Positions 10,653-23,471 of a stretch of DNA of 64,000 nucleotides are shown piece after piece; position 1 is the stretch's first letter, and each line of letters opens with the position of its first letter. This stretch comes from Mortierella sp. BCC40632 (lineage: Eukaryota; Mortierellomycota; Mortierellomycetes; Mortierellales; Mortierellaceae): assembly GCA_011634665.1 (NCBI GenBank), contig WAEK01000011.1, forward strand, positions 284,001 through 348,000. The letters are read 5' to 3'. Below the pieces are notes generated by a model, which had not been told where the DNA came from, searched no databases, and saw only the letters and a program-made list of their open reading frames with translations. Made by a program: the position numbers and the translations under genes.

Positions 10653-12187
10653 ATGTCTGCTAAGGGTGCGTGCTTTGACCTATCCGTTGGATGTCTATCC
10701 ATCGATCGATCTCAGGAGTGATCATCGCTGGGAACCAGTGTGGCTAGACGACTATTTACTGCTCTGGATGACCCACCACCAACTCGGCCATTGATCGGAA
10801 AGACCAGTAGAGAGAAAACTCTGGATATGACCGTTAACGGCAAAGAAGTCAGGCAGTGGAAAACAGCAACAGAGCACTACGATAGCTGTTTTTGAAGTTG
10901 CATCGTTCATCCCCGGCAATCAGAGCGATTTAGAGTGATTGATGAGTGTCATCCATCCACTTTGTCGTTTCAACAAGAATCAGGGGGAAGCACAGTCTGG
11001 AAGTGTCTACACAGACGAAATCTACAGAGTCTAGTTCATCATGGCGAAACGCTGATCCACCCTAGTCCATCTATTCGACTTGCGACTCTACAGCGCCTCT
11101 AGACTCGACTATTTCGTTACCCCCCTCCCCCCAGATTCTACACCAAAGACCGCTTTGTTCTGCCACCAACAGACAAAGAAGAAACAAAAAACGAAGGGCT
11201 ATAGTTTTCGTCTCGACCTGAGGAGTACTCGTGTTTCTTTGGCAGGAATATTTCCAATATCAGGATCAGCTCGTTCTTCGACAGCGAAGGAGACCGAATA
11301 TCACTGTGCATGGATCGGCAACTTATTCCAGCACTTTTTGCAGGCGTCAGGAAGAAAAAAAAATCAAACAAGCACAGAGTCGGTCTGTAGGATCGTTCTC
11401 TTTCTAGAAGCTCGTCTCCTAATCACAATCACTTCCTCGACCCTACTTTCGCTTGTCTCGCGACCACCTTTTTTTTCAAATCAATAGGTGCAGCTGCTTC
11501 CGGAAACAAGTTCCGTATGACCTTGGGTCTTCCCGTCGGTGCCGTCATGAACTGTGCCGATAACTCGGGTGCCAAGAACTTGTACGTCATCTCCGTCAAG
11601 GGCATCAAGGGTCGCCTTAACAAGCTTCCCGCCGGCGGTGTTGGCGACATGGTCATGGCCACTGTCAAGAAGGGAAAGCCTGAGTTGAGAAAGAAGGGTG
11701 AGTGCTTGGTTTTTTTTTCTTTTCGTATCATACTAGCAGGAGAGGCTAGCTTAATTTATAGGCGCGGGCAATTGAGAATGGACTTGAAAACGGCGATTAT
11801 TTCACTTTATTATCTGGATCAAGAGCAAAGAACTTAACGTTTTTTCCTTTCTCTTTCTCTCTTCTCTCTTTCTAGTCATGCCCGCTGTCATCATCCGTCA
11901 GCGCAAGGCCTGGCGCCGCCGCGATGGTGTCTTCATCTACTTTGAGGGTACGTTTCGATAGAGACTTTGACCACAATCATTTTTCTTTCTTTCTTATTTT
12001 CAATGTGTGTCAAGATACTAATCTTTCTTAATGTTTTCTTTTTTGTCCAATTCTCTCTACAGACAACGCCGGTGTCATTGTCAACCCCAAGGGTGAAATG
12101 AAGGGATCTGCCATCACTGGTCCCGTCGGCAAGGAGTGCGCTGATCTCTGGCCCCGTATCGCTTCCTGCGCTGGTACCGTCGTTTAA
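10653..12187 (+). CDS. RPL23: 60S ribosomal protein uL14
   Basis: Exons 10653-10665, 11488-11697, 11876-11947 and 12063-12187 join in frame to 139 residues. The protein carries the uL14 signature: [12 protein letters not shown], then [12 protein letters not shown], the basic [11 protein letters not shown] segment and a C-terminal WPRIAS. It is part of the large ribosomal subunit at the subunit interface. The first exon is only 13 bases (four codons plus one base) and is followed by an 822-base intron, far longer than the other two (178 and 115 bases). Long first introns in ribosomal protein genes often carry regulatory signals or small RNAs, but I could not identify one. An AATAAATAAA-like polyadenylation signal lies at about 12268. 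The gene is head to head with eL27. Confidence 0.97.
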
Positions 12188-13550
12188 AGAGGAAGGAGAG
12201 GGATTAAGAACCGTTCGCGTAACACTTTCTTTTTTTTTTCTTTTTTTATTTTGTTCATCTCGTAAGAATAAATAAAAAAAAGTAATACCGAGAGATGCGC
12301 GTGCTGTTCAGCAATTGAAGCACACACAATTAAATCACTTGTCTAGTACTGAGGGAAGGGACGGGGGTGTTTTTTTAATTCTGCTGGAAGGTATCAAGGT
12401 AGTTCTTTGGAGAAGCAATGACAAAGCTATCAGGTGTCTGACCAATTGGAACATGGTTGTGACTATTTCTATGTGGCTAGTTTTTCGTCAACCGACCAAA
12501 GCTTTCACGATCTACGCGCACGGTCATTGTTTCTGGACGGAGACGGACAGAAAACTTGTCTGTCAACGAGAAACAAAGATCATCTCCACAGTGTCCACCT
12601 CTCCCCACACACACACACTCTCCCCTCCCCCCTTGAGCTCGAGAAGCGACCCGTCCTCTGACGCCAAAGAAATGGAAGAAAAGAAAAGGAAAAATAATCT
12701 ATGAACTGGACAGTCTCCTTTCAACAAAAAAAAAAAAAAAAAAAAAAGTGAATTGATTTATTCAGAAGAGACAAACAAACGATTCGCTGTGAGGATGGCT
12801 CATATAGATTGGACAAACAACTTGCAGACAAGGATACTTTCATGATGGACAATCGAGACAAGATGCCGTTCTGCAGGAGTTGCGGAGGTAACCAAAGAGC
12901 GCTTTTGGCTTAAAAATAATAGACTGCGCGTCTTTTCCTTCTCATTCTTCGCCAGCACACATACGGCCGAGAGAAAGAGTGAAAGAGAATAGCACTTCGT
13001 TTCCATCGATTCGTGCAGTTTGGTGGTTCTTTGTCATCCATCAACCATGCGCCTTGAATTCAACTGTACTAAGCCTCTTCCCCATGCTTACAAAAAAAAA
13101 AAAAAAAAAAGGTCTTCTCGCGCTAAAGCATCAGATGGTTTGGTTTGACAGAATTTCTATTCTCACAAGAATGGACAGCGCGGAACGCAACCTTGGGCCC
13201 GGACTTGGATCGACCTGCTGGAGAATAGTCGAAATATAATTCTCTGGAGGAATCCAATCATGACCACCAGCGCAGCCTGAGGTACCTTTCGGGTTTTTTT
13301 TAAATTTGTCTGCCAGTGCGTTGAAAAAAAAAAAAAAAAAAAGCCTCTCCTCGGTATTAGAATTTTGAGGGAGTCATTCTTCAAAAGCCAAACAGCCCAA
13401 AAAAAAAAAAAAAAAAGAAGAGAGAGACGAGCCTTGGGGAATGCTTAATGCGGGCACTTTTTTTTTTTTTTTTTTTTTTATTAATATATATCATTGATTA
13501 TGGTACTATACACTGTTTTCTCTCCCTCTGTTACCCTCTCTATCTTCATA
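12188..13550. other. Intergenic between convergent uL14 and Zn2Cys6 gene
   Basis: The gap holds the 3' region of uL14 and several A-runs (near 12726, 13093, 13324 and 13399) and a T-run near 13459. I see no conserved coding segment or structured RNA. Confidence 0.65.
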
Positions 13551-16500
13551 TTATTGTTTTTGAAGACCAGCGCTGGCAATATATTGATTCCACTCGTCCC
13601 AATCAATTGTGTTAGGGATCCCAAAGAACGGGTTTGGGACAGCCATCACGTTCGAATCCCGAACCACCACTGGGTCCTGTTGGGAAAAGAGAGACACATT
13701 GGTGTAATCGACATTTCCTCCTCCAACTCTCGGTACAACACCCGAAGAAGGCAGAGTCGCTCCTGTCCCCACAGCCGGCGCTGCAGATGGAATGGCGGTG
13801 CCAGCGTTGTTAAGTCTGTTTTACGAAAGGAAAAAAAAAAAAAAAAAAAAACTTCGTTAGTTCTGAAGTGAGAGAAAGAATTTTGAATTCCGTCCATCTC
13901 AAACGGAACAGGTGCTCTCAGAAAGTTTCTTTTCTACATACATGAATGGGGATTCGCCACAGGTGCCTCCAGTAGAAAATCCAATGCCACCAAAGCCTTG
14001 TGGAGCGTTCATGATCGGCTGCGTTGTGGGTACAATGGACGGCTGTTGTTGCTGATTAGATTGTATGGACACTGTAGGATTCTTTGCAGTCTTTGTCTGT
14101 TGAAATTGCATAAACACTTGTTGGTTTTGTTGCGCCTGGCCTGCCATTTGCAATGATATTGATACCGTAGACGAGGTCGAAGCTTGCTGTTGCTGTTGCT
14201 GTTGTGGTTGCAACATCTGTTGCTGCTGCTGCTGCTGCTGTTGTATTCCTCGTCCATGAAGAGCTAGTGGTGAAGAGAAAAAGGGTGTCGCAGAGAACGG
14301 TTGCAGATGCTGTTGCAACTCTTGTTGATGCTGGAGTTGTTGCTGCTGCTGCGATACCATCTGGTCATAGTCCATGAAAGCCTGGCCTTGGACAAACATT
14401 CCCGGGGTGGTCAGGGAAGAGAAAGCAAATAGTGGTGCTTCTGGTGTTGCGCTAGATCCAGGAATAGCGCTAATGCTTTGACTGATGGCAGTCGGCGAAG
14501 GCGAGGAGCTAGGTGAGGATTGGAACAATAACGAATTCCGTTGTGAGGAAGGTTTCCTGGACTTTTTGACTGGCTTTGAGACTTGGTTTGGGGAGGCAGT
14601 GGTTCGGTCCTGGGAACTTATTGAACCTCCATCACCACAGAGTGCAGGTGTGGGTTCTTTGGAGAGAGGCGACTCAACGACACCGGGCTCCTGCTTGATC
14701 TCATGGTGTTCTGGATGATGGATGGCTGAGGTCGCTGGTGAAGAGCCTGGAGTAGATGATGTTGATGATGGCGTGTTAGACGAAATGAGTGATTTTGGTG
14801 CAAAAAGGAGAGTGCCTCCTGAAGGGTGATTCTGGTCCCGCAAGATAATCGGGTAGTTAGAGTTGGGTTCACCAAACTTGGTGATGATGACCGGCTCCAT
14901 GGATCGTCCTTCGGGTTTGTAATCTTCAAAATTCAGATGGGCGCACATCAAGTCCTCGAGGATAACCGAGAATTTTGCAGCATTGAACCACCTTGTGCCA
15001 AGACGTTTCATTTGAGCAATACTCTTGACGATGTTCTTCCTGGCCTGCGTCTGGAGACGGTTGTCAAGCGAGGCAGAGTTGGTAAGGTGGATAAGCGATG
15101 CTGTGAATACTTCGAATGTCGTAAAGTTCCATGCATACTTGACGCTGTCGTCTTCAGTTAGCTTGTCGGTCAAGTACGTGATCGAATTTGCGGCCGAGAC
15201 ACAGATGTTGAATGACGGCATGGATTCTGAGAGCTTGGACTTTGTAAGCGATGTCGGGACCATGTACGGCCGATGAAGCAGAATAAGAACCGAGTCTGTG
15301 AGAAGGTCATACGAGACAAATATATAAATATATATAAAGAGAAGATGTGTGTGCGTGTATGGGTGAGAAGGAGAAAGGGCGAGTAAACAGGTTGTCAGTT
15401 CATGCATCGTCAAATATCCGGTTCGCCACTAACTTTGACCAGATCAGTCATTCAGAGCCCATCCCTTCCATCTACAACAACAACAGTAACAACAACAGCG
15501 GCAGCAATAGCTACATAGAACTTACAATATGAGTTATGAATGGTGGCAGCCCAGCGATTGATCGAGACTGTCCCTGCAGACACAGCTTGGTGGTCATACT
15601 TCAGATCTGCAGGTAGCGCTAGAAGCCACTTAGTCAGCATCGTGTCCAGTTCGGCTACCGTCGAGCTCACCTGACTTGGGCCGTGGTGTCGGGTGGTCGC
15701 TGCGTAGATGCGTCTCAGAATTTGTCCAAGAATTCTTGACAACTTAATCGACTCGATAAAGTAACGCAGCATCAGCGGTTGCTCGGACTTGGATTTCTCA
15801 CCGTTCTCGCGGGGGGAGGTCGTTGTTCCGTCGTGCTCAGCCCAGTCCTGCTCGACTGCAGACGGATATTCGACATCACAGTCACTGTCATCGATGGCCA
15901 GCGGCCGACCCATCGCGGCACCGACCCATCGGTCCATAATATAACATGCCCACCACAACCGCTTTCGAATCTCCGTCTCGAGAGGTGGCAGTTGCCAGCG
16001 AGCAGAACTCCGATGCATTCCCATGTCTTGGGCCATGCGAGTGGCCATTCCCAGCATGACCCAGACACGAGCCCCAGACTTTACACTAGTGAAGCGGTAG
16101 AGGACCATCAGGAGCAATGCCTGGATGGTGGCCTGTCTCGGGAGCTCATACTCAATGTCAATGATCCTCTTGGCTCTAGCAAAGTATTCGTCACCAAAGC
16201 TATCAGGATCATGATCATCTCCAGTGATCTCGGGATGATCCGAGAAACGAGAAGCAATGGCAAACATGGCATTCAAAAGAACCACAGGGGGTCGCTTCTC
16301 TGGGTCAGGATTCTGGTACTGTCGCATAAAGGTAGGTTTGTGGACGATGGGCATATTAGGGTGGACAAAGGTAAAGAAGCACTCGATCAGATGATCTGCC
16401 AGATCTCGCGGGGGCAGAGGCATCTCCGACGCCAAGCTAGCCATCGCCGCTTCCTTTTGCAATAGCCATTCCTGGTGGTCCTTGAACTTGACAGGCACCA

Positions 16501-17049
16501 TGAGGTACCCGTTTTTAAGGAGCTGATTCTTTTGCAGTAGATCGATTCCGGAGCTATTTCCAAGGTAACGAATAATGCCTCCGTCATCGAGCGCCATCGA
16601 ATCCATACTGTCAGAAAGAGCATTGATCTTTATCCTTGCGTCCTTGTCAAAGGCAAGTATGTCCTCTTCTTCGGGCTCGGGCGAATGACTGTAATAGGTC
16701 GCAACGTCGGTGACCGGGGACTCGCTACTAGCGACCCCTTGGGCTGGTAGAGAAGAGTCAAGGATATCGACGTCGTCGTCTTCCTCCTTCCACGAGTCCA
16801 TATCAAGCTTGGATCGATCAGCGACACCGCTTTGCACAAGACCTCCGAGCAGGTTCTCCATTCGGTGAAGTCGGTTTTCCAAAGCTTCAATATACCCCTT
16901 TGGCGGGCCTCGCTTTTTGGCCGAGTCATTAAATCTATAAGAGGTGGGATAAAAGGGAATGAGAGAAGAGGAAAAATGGATCAGATTCACCTGATTCGCT
17001 TTGGTAAATCGTCGCCATCGCCGTCGCCGTCGTCGTCTCTCTCTCTCTT

Positions 17050-17085
<36 letters not shown>

Positions 17086-17463
17086 TCTCCCTTTCTCTCA
17101 GCAAAGATCTAGTTTGGAGGTGTTCTGCTTACGTGCACTGGAAACCAAAGGTGGTGCAGTTGGTGCAGGATGGCTGCAGACCATCACAGCGAACCTTTTT
17201 TCGTCGGCATGTGTCGCTAGGGAGCACAATGGAAGAAACCGATATCAGAGCAAGAACATTAGAAGTTGAATGACTGTCGTGGGAGTGCATACAAAGAGGT
17301 GTGTGCGTTGCATGTGTGTCTGTGTGTGCGAGCGAGCGAAAGAGTGGCCGTTGCGCGAATGGAGATGGAGGTGGTGGAACAGGGAGACAAAGGGGTAATG
17401 GAGTTTTTACCAAGCACGGGAGACTCGACGTCTCTTTGCATCGAGTTGGTCTTGGGAGGACAT
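13551..17463 (-). CDS. Zn2Cys6 transcription factor with fungal regulatory middle domain
   Basis: Exons, minus strand: 17463-17411, 17216-17133, 16934-15526, 15295-13942, 13815-13551; they close in frame to 1054 residues. The Gal4-type binuclear zinc cluster is split by intron 1: six cysteines at 18, 21, 28, 35, 38 and 45 with spacing CX2CX6CX6CX2CX6C, preceded by basic KRRR. A short basic linker and a predicted coiled coil (RGPPKGYIEALENRLHRME) follow. The fungal transcription-factor domain covers about 200-650; motifs include FFTFVHPNMPIVHKPTF and GMHRSSARW, as in XlnR-like regulators. The last third is Gln-rich, with polyglutamine tracts encoded at about 14190-14240 and 14305-14355, typical of activation domains. 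It acts in the nucleus; its target pathway cannot be told from sequence. The final exon encodes an acidic WDEWNQY-type tail. Confidence 0.93.
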
Positions 17464-17751
17464 GATCGTGAGCAGGAAAGAACGGGTGTGGTTTGGGAAA
17501 GGGAAGGTGAGGAGGGAGGAGGGACGAGAGGGGGCACAGGCCGGTGGCAGGGGCGAGGAGCAGAGGGTGCCGAGTTGAGGGGATGAAAGGTTGAATCTGC
17601 GGACTTGATTTGTCACTCAGTCATAGCCACGATGCGGATGAGGATGAGAGAGATGGACAGTGTCGCCAGCAAGAGCGGAGATGCAGCAGGGGATGATGGG
17701 GGATGATGGGCTTAATCACCGCCGGGCAAATGAGCGAGGATAGAGCGGGGT

Positions 17752-17859
17752 GAGAGTGAGAGAGAGAGGAAGAGAGAGGAAGAGAGAGGAAGAGAGAGAG
17801 ATAGATAGAGAAGAAGAAAAGAGATCGAGAGAGGAGACATGAATGTTAAAGATATAGAA

Positions 17860-17927
<68 letters not shown>

Positions 17928-17960
17928 CGGAGAGACAGAGAGAAAGAGAGAGAAAGGAAA
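17752..17960. repeat. Purine (GA/GGAA) simple-repeat block
   Basis: GA dinucleotides with GGAAGAGA interruptions, purest at about 17861-17882 and 17893-17924. It lies about 300-500 bases upstream of the Zn2Cys6 start codon, as a CT tract on that gene's coding strand. Confidence 0.9.
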
Positions 17961-18502
17961 AAGAGTACAGGCGTACGAGAGAGAGAAAAAAAAAAAAAAA
18001 AAAAAAAGATGGCTGCGGGTATGCCAGGCAAAATGGACAAATGGACACAGAAAGGCAGACGGGCAGACTGGCAGACTGGCAGAAGGGGGTCCCTTATCGG
18101 AAGCCGGGGCTGGTGTCTTATATTTTTTTTTTCTTTCTCTTTCTCTGAGGCAGGCCACGCAATGCTTCGTCGCTGACAATGAATTCGTTTCTCTAACTTA
18201 ATACGCTACTCTCCTCCCCATGCTTCACTCCAAAAAAGGCGCATCTCTCGTTCGTCGTAGCTGGTCTACCCGCCGACCAATTGTCCTTCGTTGTCAAGGC
18301 AAAGCGCAGTTCCATTCCAATTGACCTTGGCTAGCTCTTATATATAATTTTTTTTTTCTTGCCCCGTCCAGTGTCCGGACACTTCACTCCGTAGACTCTT
18401 CAACTCCTCCCCTACTTCTCTCCCTTTTCTTCCTTTTCTTTTTCCTCCGATCATGATTCTCAGCGGCTGTCAGCGGCTGTCAGCGCGGTCTTGGCTGTCT
18501 GA

Positions 18503-18505
<3 letters not shown>

Positions 18506-18547
<42 letters not shown>
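18506..18547. repeat. (GA)n microsatellite, about 42 bp
   Basis: A pure GA dinucleotide run within the divergent promoter region. Confidence 0.95.
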
Positions 18548-18552
<5 letters not shown>

Positions 18553-19609
18553 TCCGTCCATCACCTCTCTTTCTCCCTGCTTGCCCTGTTCTCCCTGTAC
18601 GTCGGTTTGAGGCCAGAGTGACATTGCCTCCAAATCTAGCAAGCAAGCATATCTCATCTGCCTCGAGGCTCATGGGAGAGAGGAACAAAGAAGGAACGCA
18701 CTCTTCACACAGGCCAGAACCGACAGGAAACTTCTTTTCGTCTCATCCATGAGCCACACTCTATAGTATTCAATCTTCTGAGGATCAATATTCCACGCTC
18801 TCCCCGGGGCCTTATCCTGGTTCTTTTTTTTTGTGTCAGCAACAGGACCTACGGCTGTAGTTCACCAAAATGCCTTTTTGAATTTTTCTCTCCGCCCCTC
18901 TTACTCTTATTTTGCTCTCCCCCTTTCCATCCCTTTTCCCTTAGTGATTACCCGAGCACAATCCCAGGGAGCAAAAAGGAAGAGATACACACGATACGAG
19001 GCGCGGAGCAATTGGACCTCTGTTAGACGACCTTATCCTAGTCAATTACGGCCTCATGTCTGCCAGTGCCCTCGTGCTCAGACGCAGGCAGACGATCTCC
19101 CCATGGCCTTGTGCTCAAAAGCGCAGTGCTTGTCGGGACTTTGGTCTATCCTCGCTTCAGTCTAGGCCTCTATCCTCCATCTCTTTCTGCTGCGGCCGAA
19201 ACCAATGAACACAGTAGCGCTCGGTAGCGGGTACTCATGTGGTATCGAAGGGTGCCATCGGACTTTACCCAAGTTGGATCGGACCCAAAGATGGCGTAAA
19301 AAGAAAAAAAAAATTCCCTGTCAAACAATACGTTTGTCTTCCTCCTCCCCTACTCTTGGTCCGAGCTGTAGACGCGTTTGGATGAGTAGCGCCCTAATAT
19401 TATCCAAAAAAAAAAAAAAAAAAAAAAATCTCGATCGATACGGACAGCTCTCATACCAACCGTTAATAATAATTTTAGACCATCTTCTATCCTGTGGCAT
19501 GCTGAGGCCTTGTTCCTAAGCATCTCGGACCTGTTTCAGGCCAATCCTTACTGAACGAACGTCGTCCCAATGATCCTCTTGAGCGGCCTTCATGCAACAT
19601 CTCGCGTCC

Positions 19610-19616
19610 TATAAAG
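19610..19616 (+). promoter_or_regulatory. Candidate TATA box of the GH16 gene
   Basis: TATAAAG lies 107 bases before the GH16 start codon, a typical distance if the leader is short. Assignment rests on motif and position only. Confidence 0.5.
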
Positions 19617-19722
19617 ATCATGTACCCCCATCCTCCCTTTTCTAGCTTGTGATACCTTAAACCTTCTCGCGTTTCCTCCTTAGAGAGCCCTACTTTGATT
19701 CAGCCTTAACAGCCTTCTGGCA

Positions 19723-20433
19723 ATGCGGCCATCCACACTCCTTCGCTCCTCGTCACTTGCTCTCCTAGCAACCATCCTTGCCCCAACGGATGCACGTAGT
19801 TCCTTTTACGAGTCGATGACCAGTCACGACAACTTTATTGTCGCGGATGGCTATGGTCCTGAACGCTGGGGATGCTCTTTCACGGATTCTCAGGTTCACG
19901 AGATGAACTACGGTACAAGAATCACCATCGGCAGGGATTCGGACCTCAAGCCCTATTCCTGTGGCGAGCTCATTTATCGTAAGGAGGATTTGTCCTATGG
20001 TCACTACTCGATCGACATGATTGCCTCTGACGTCGTTGGTCAAGTAACTTCATTCTTCTTGATTGCCAACGGCGACACGGAGATCGATATTGAGCTCACC
20101 GGATTGAACAACAGGATCGGGTGGATGAATATTTGGCATAATCAGCGACAGAACCCCATTTCAATTGATCTACCCTTTGATACCTCCAAAGGGTGGCACA
20201 CCTACTCATTCGAGTGGCGGAAACGTTTTGTGGCCTGGTCTGTTGATGGACAAGTCGTGTTGAACAGGACCGACATCCCTACGACTGAGCCTGAGGACAC
20301 AAACTATAGACTGGTCATTAATTCATGGACTCAAGTCAATCCCGAATATAATATCGAATGGGCGGGCCGATTTAAATATCCGAGGGACAAGGTGCCTCAG
20401 GCCCGATTTAGGAACATGCGCTATCGACCCTAA
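19723..20433 (+). CDS. Secreted glycoside hydrolase family 16 protein
   Basis: A single exon encodes 236 residues. An N-terminal signal peptide (about residues 1-24, Ala/Leu-rich, ending before DARSS) predicts secretion. A GH16 beta-sandwich follows, with the active-site motif E-I-D-I-E at 120-124: Glu120 nucleophile, Asp122 helper and Glu124 acid/base. The flanking segments (SYGHYSIDMIAS before it, and WHTYSFEW then VDGQVVLNRT after it) are typical of beta-glucanase and Crh-type transglycosylase relatives. Such enzymes cut or re-link beta-glucans in the cell wall or surroundings. The last motif position is followed by Leu-Thr-Gly, and the third residue is not the Trp seen in Crh proteins, so transglycosylase activity is uncertain. 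No GPI-attachment tail or chitin-binding module is visible. A TATA-like box lies 107 bases upstream and AATAAA about 70 bases downstream. Confidence 0.87.
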   Translation: MRPSTLLRSSSLALLATILAPTDARSSFYESMTSHDNFIVADGYGPERWGCSFTDSQVHEMNYGTRITIGRDSDLKPYSCGELIYRKEDLSYGHYSIDMIASDVVGQVTSFFLIANGDTEIDIELTGLNNRIGWMNIWHNQRQNPISIDLPFDTSKGWHTYSFEWRKRFVAWSVDGQVVLNRTDIPTTEPEDTNYRLVINSWTQVNPEYNIEWAGRFKYPRDKVPQARFRNMRYRP

Positions 20434-20838
20434 TAGACTTGATAGAACGTGGTGGAGAGAGTAACCAACGACATACAGTATGTAGTTAGATAGCTGTGAC
20501 ACTAATAAAAAACTCCAATCGCTCCAAAGACATGACAGTCGGGGCGGAGCTTGCAGCCACGGTTCTCCTTTATAGTTCAGAAAAGTTTGGCGTGGATCAA
20601 CTCTTGCACCGATGTTCTGGTGGTGGGGGGGGGGGGAAAGGGCTCGGATTCGGTTCCACATCCCACAACAGGCACCAAACAGATGGAAAAAAAAAATCCA
20701 ACCACTCCAACACTAAAGGTCACGTGCGATCGTTTTTTTGCCAAAGAAATCATTAAAAACAACGATGTTGGGCGAATGGGTGCCCGTCCCTTCCTTCCAT
20801 CACCGCCCTCTTCTTTTACCTCTAGACCGGATATCAGC
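20434..20838. other. Intergenic, GH16 3' region and GCN20 promoter
   Basis: A 405-base gap with an AATAAA signal near 20503 and a G-run near 20624-20637. The reading frame of the next gene remains open upstream, but no conserved sequence precedes the Met at 20839. Confidence 0.6.
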
Positions 20839-23471
20839 ATGGCTGCTGCAATCCTCAGCAAGGACGAATTGGCAAAACTGGTGCGTGGATGTGTGCCCGA
20901 TGCCGACGATGCTATTATTGATTACCTTGCAGGATACCTGGATGACAGCTCATCAGTAGGCGACGACGACGACGATGTCATCAATGACTTTGTTCGGCCC
21001 ATGCTCGAAAACGCTGGCGGTGAAGAAGACGCTGTCGATCGTCTTTGCAGCAGACTTCAGGGCCTCTTCGAGTCCAACTCCAAGAGCGCTGCCGCTGCCC
21101 AAGGCGAAGGATCGAGCGGAGTCGCCAAGTTACTTGAAAAGCCCGTTCACATGCTCAGTCAGGATGCCCTTTCCGCCACAGCCAGGGTCGGGGCCCGTAG
21201 TGTTGATCTCGAGGCTGTCTCTGGTCGCCGAGTCTTGTCTCAAGTTGACACAAGGAGACTTGAGAAAGCCGAGGCCAAGATCGCTGCAAAGAGAGAAAGA
21301 CGTTCTGCCCGTGTCGAGTATGCGGCCAGTAAGCTCCTGGAAAAGAAGGAAGATGTCGATTACATGGCCGTCAATCCAATTCTGGACTATACCTCCACCC
21401 GAGGCAAGCTCAAGGATGTCAAGCTCGAGAACTTCGACATTTCGTTTGCAGGAAAGCGTATTCTTACCAATGCCAACCTCACTTTGGCTTTTGGCCGTCG
21501 CTATGGTCTTGTTGGTCGCAACGGTATTGGTAAATCAACCTTGCTGCGAACCCTATCCAAGAGAGAGCTCAATGTTCCCACGCACATCAGTATTCTTCAT
21601 GTGGAGCAAGAGGTATGTATCCAATTGCAAGGGATGCTCCCCTATTTTGGATGAGTCGACCAAAATTTTCCAGTATATTTTTTTTCTTAACCATCTTTTG
21701 TTTAAAACAATGACTTATAGATGGCTGGAAGTGATACACCAGCGCTTCAGGCAGTTTTGCAAGCGGATCAATGGCGTGAACATTTGTTGGTTGAGGAGAG
21801 AAGACTTAATGCTTTGACCATCGAGATGGAGAAAGGTCAGCCTGAGGATGATACTCGATCAAAAGAACAGTTTGAGGAGGAGCGTGACAAGGTCATGGCC
21901 GATCTCAAGGATGTATACAGCAAGCTCGATGCAATCGAGTCAGATAAGGCAGAATCAAGGTATTTTAAAGTGAAGGATCTAAGTGTCGACTCGCTCAAAC
22001 GATCTTGAGTATGGGGATAGGAGTCCTCCCTTTCTCACAATCTCGTATTACTTGTATTTGATTCTTAGGGCCTCGTCCATCCTGTCTGGTCTTGGTTTCA
22101 CCCCCGATCAGCACCAGAACCCCACAAGGAGCTTCTCGGGAGGTTGGCGTATGCGTCTGGCACTTGCCCGCGCACTCTTCAACAAGCCAGATTTGCTACT
22201 TCTGGACGAACCTACAAACATGTTGGATATCCCAGCTGTTATCTGGCTGGAGAACTACTTGAAGTCATGGCCAAACACGCTGCTTGTAGTTTCTCACGAC
22301 AGAGGTAAGGTCTTAATCATTTATCTAAACCCAGGCGAGACTCTACGCCACCATTCATGCGACTTGACTAATAATGGGCTACACTCTTTGAATTTTAGAA
22401 TTTTTGGATGAGGTCGCAACGGATATTTTGTATCAGCATTCAGAGTCACTGGATTACTACAAGGGTAACTTTACTCAGTTCCATACGACAAAGGCTGAGC
22501 GTCATAAGAACCAGCTTCGTGAATACGAGAACCAGGTGCAGTACCGAGCACATCTGCAAGCGTTTATTGATCGCTGGCGATACAATGCCAACAGAGCTGC
22601 TCAGGCTCAGATGAAGATCAAGATTCTGGAGAAGCTTCCAGAGCTCGAGCCACCAGAGGAGGAGAACCCTATCTTTTTCAAGTTCCCAGATCCCGAGAAG
22701 CTTGGACCACCAATTTTGCAGATGCAAGACTGTACATTCGGTTATTCTCCTGAAAAGATCATTCTCAACAATATCCATCTCGATATGCAAATGGATTCGA
22801 GAATCGCGGTTGTTGGACCTAATGGTGCTGGTAAATCGACAATGCTTAAGTTGTTGACCGGAAAGTTGGAGCCTCAGAAGGGTCTTGTCCATCGTCATGG
22901 TCGTCTCCGCTTTGCTCTGTTCAGTCAGCACCACGTGGACCAGCTAGATGTGACCTTGACTTCAGTTGAGTTCATGGCCAAGAACTGGCCTGGCAAGAGC
23001 GAGGAAGATTACCGTCGTCAATTGGGAGCCTTTGGTATTACTGGCATGGTTGGTCTTCAGCAGATTTCAACCTTGTCGGGAGGTCAAAAGTCCAGAGTTG
23101 CCTTTGCCTGTCTCGGTCTCCAGAACCCTCACTTTTTGATTCTGGACGAAGTAAGTTTTTTTTTTTGTGGCCAATTATATAGGTTCCTGGTGTAATTACG
23201 GTTGGCTTGCATTCCTTTATGCAGACTATTAATATCGCATCCCCCCCTTCCTGGATCTTAGCCTACTAATCACTTGGATATGGATTCAATTGATGCACTC
23301 ACAAACGCATTGAAGTTGTTCAAGGGAGGTGTTGTCGTCGTTTCTCACGACGAGCGTTTCATCAGAGCTGTCTGCAACGAACTCTGGGTCTGCGAGAGTG
23401 GTACTCTGAAGAAGTTCCAGGGTGAAGGTATTGCTGAGTACAAAGAGTATGTTCTTTCAAAAGGACTCTAG
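20839..23471 (+). CDS. GCN20: ABCF ATPase, GCN20-type translation factor
   Basis: Exons 20839-21612, 21721-21959, 22069-22304, 22399-23150 and 23262-23471 join in frame to 736 residues, close to yeast Gcn20 (752). The ABCF layout is complete: an N-terminal region (about 1-190) that in Gcn20 binds Gcn1; a first ABC domain with Walker A at 226-234 (GRNGIGKST), signature FSGGW and Walker [10 protein letters not shown]; a linker with charged helices; and a second ABC domain with Walker [10 protein letters not shown], signature LSGGQ and Walker B LILDEPTNHLD, split by the last intron. There are no membrane segments. In yeast Gcn20 helps Gcn1 activate the eIF2alpha kinase Gcn2 on ribosomes during amino-acid starvation. 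Met20839 is chosen because the family alignment begins there. Confidence 0.96.

Larger units (their letters stand above)
17464..19722. other. Intergenic, divergent promoters with purine repeats
   Basis: This is the divergent gap between the Zn2Cys6 gene and the GH16 gene. It contains a GA-rich block, a second GA microsatellite, poly(A) runs near 17988 and 19408, and three short copies of a GCAGACTG unit near 18056-18082. No gene is supported. Confidence 0.65.

Noticed and set aside
10666..11487. Box C/D small nucleolar RNA in the uL14 first intron (TTGATGA near 10938, CTGA near 11050)
   Set aside because: The C box lacks the usual first purine and no terminal stem pairs the two boxes; spacing is also long.
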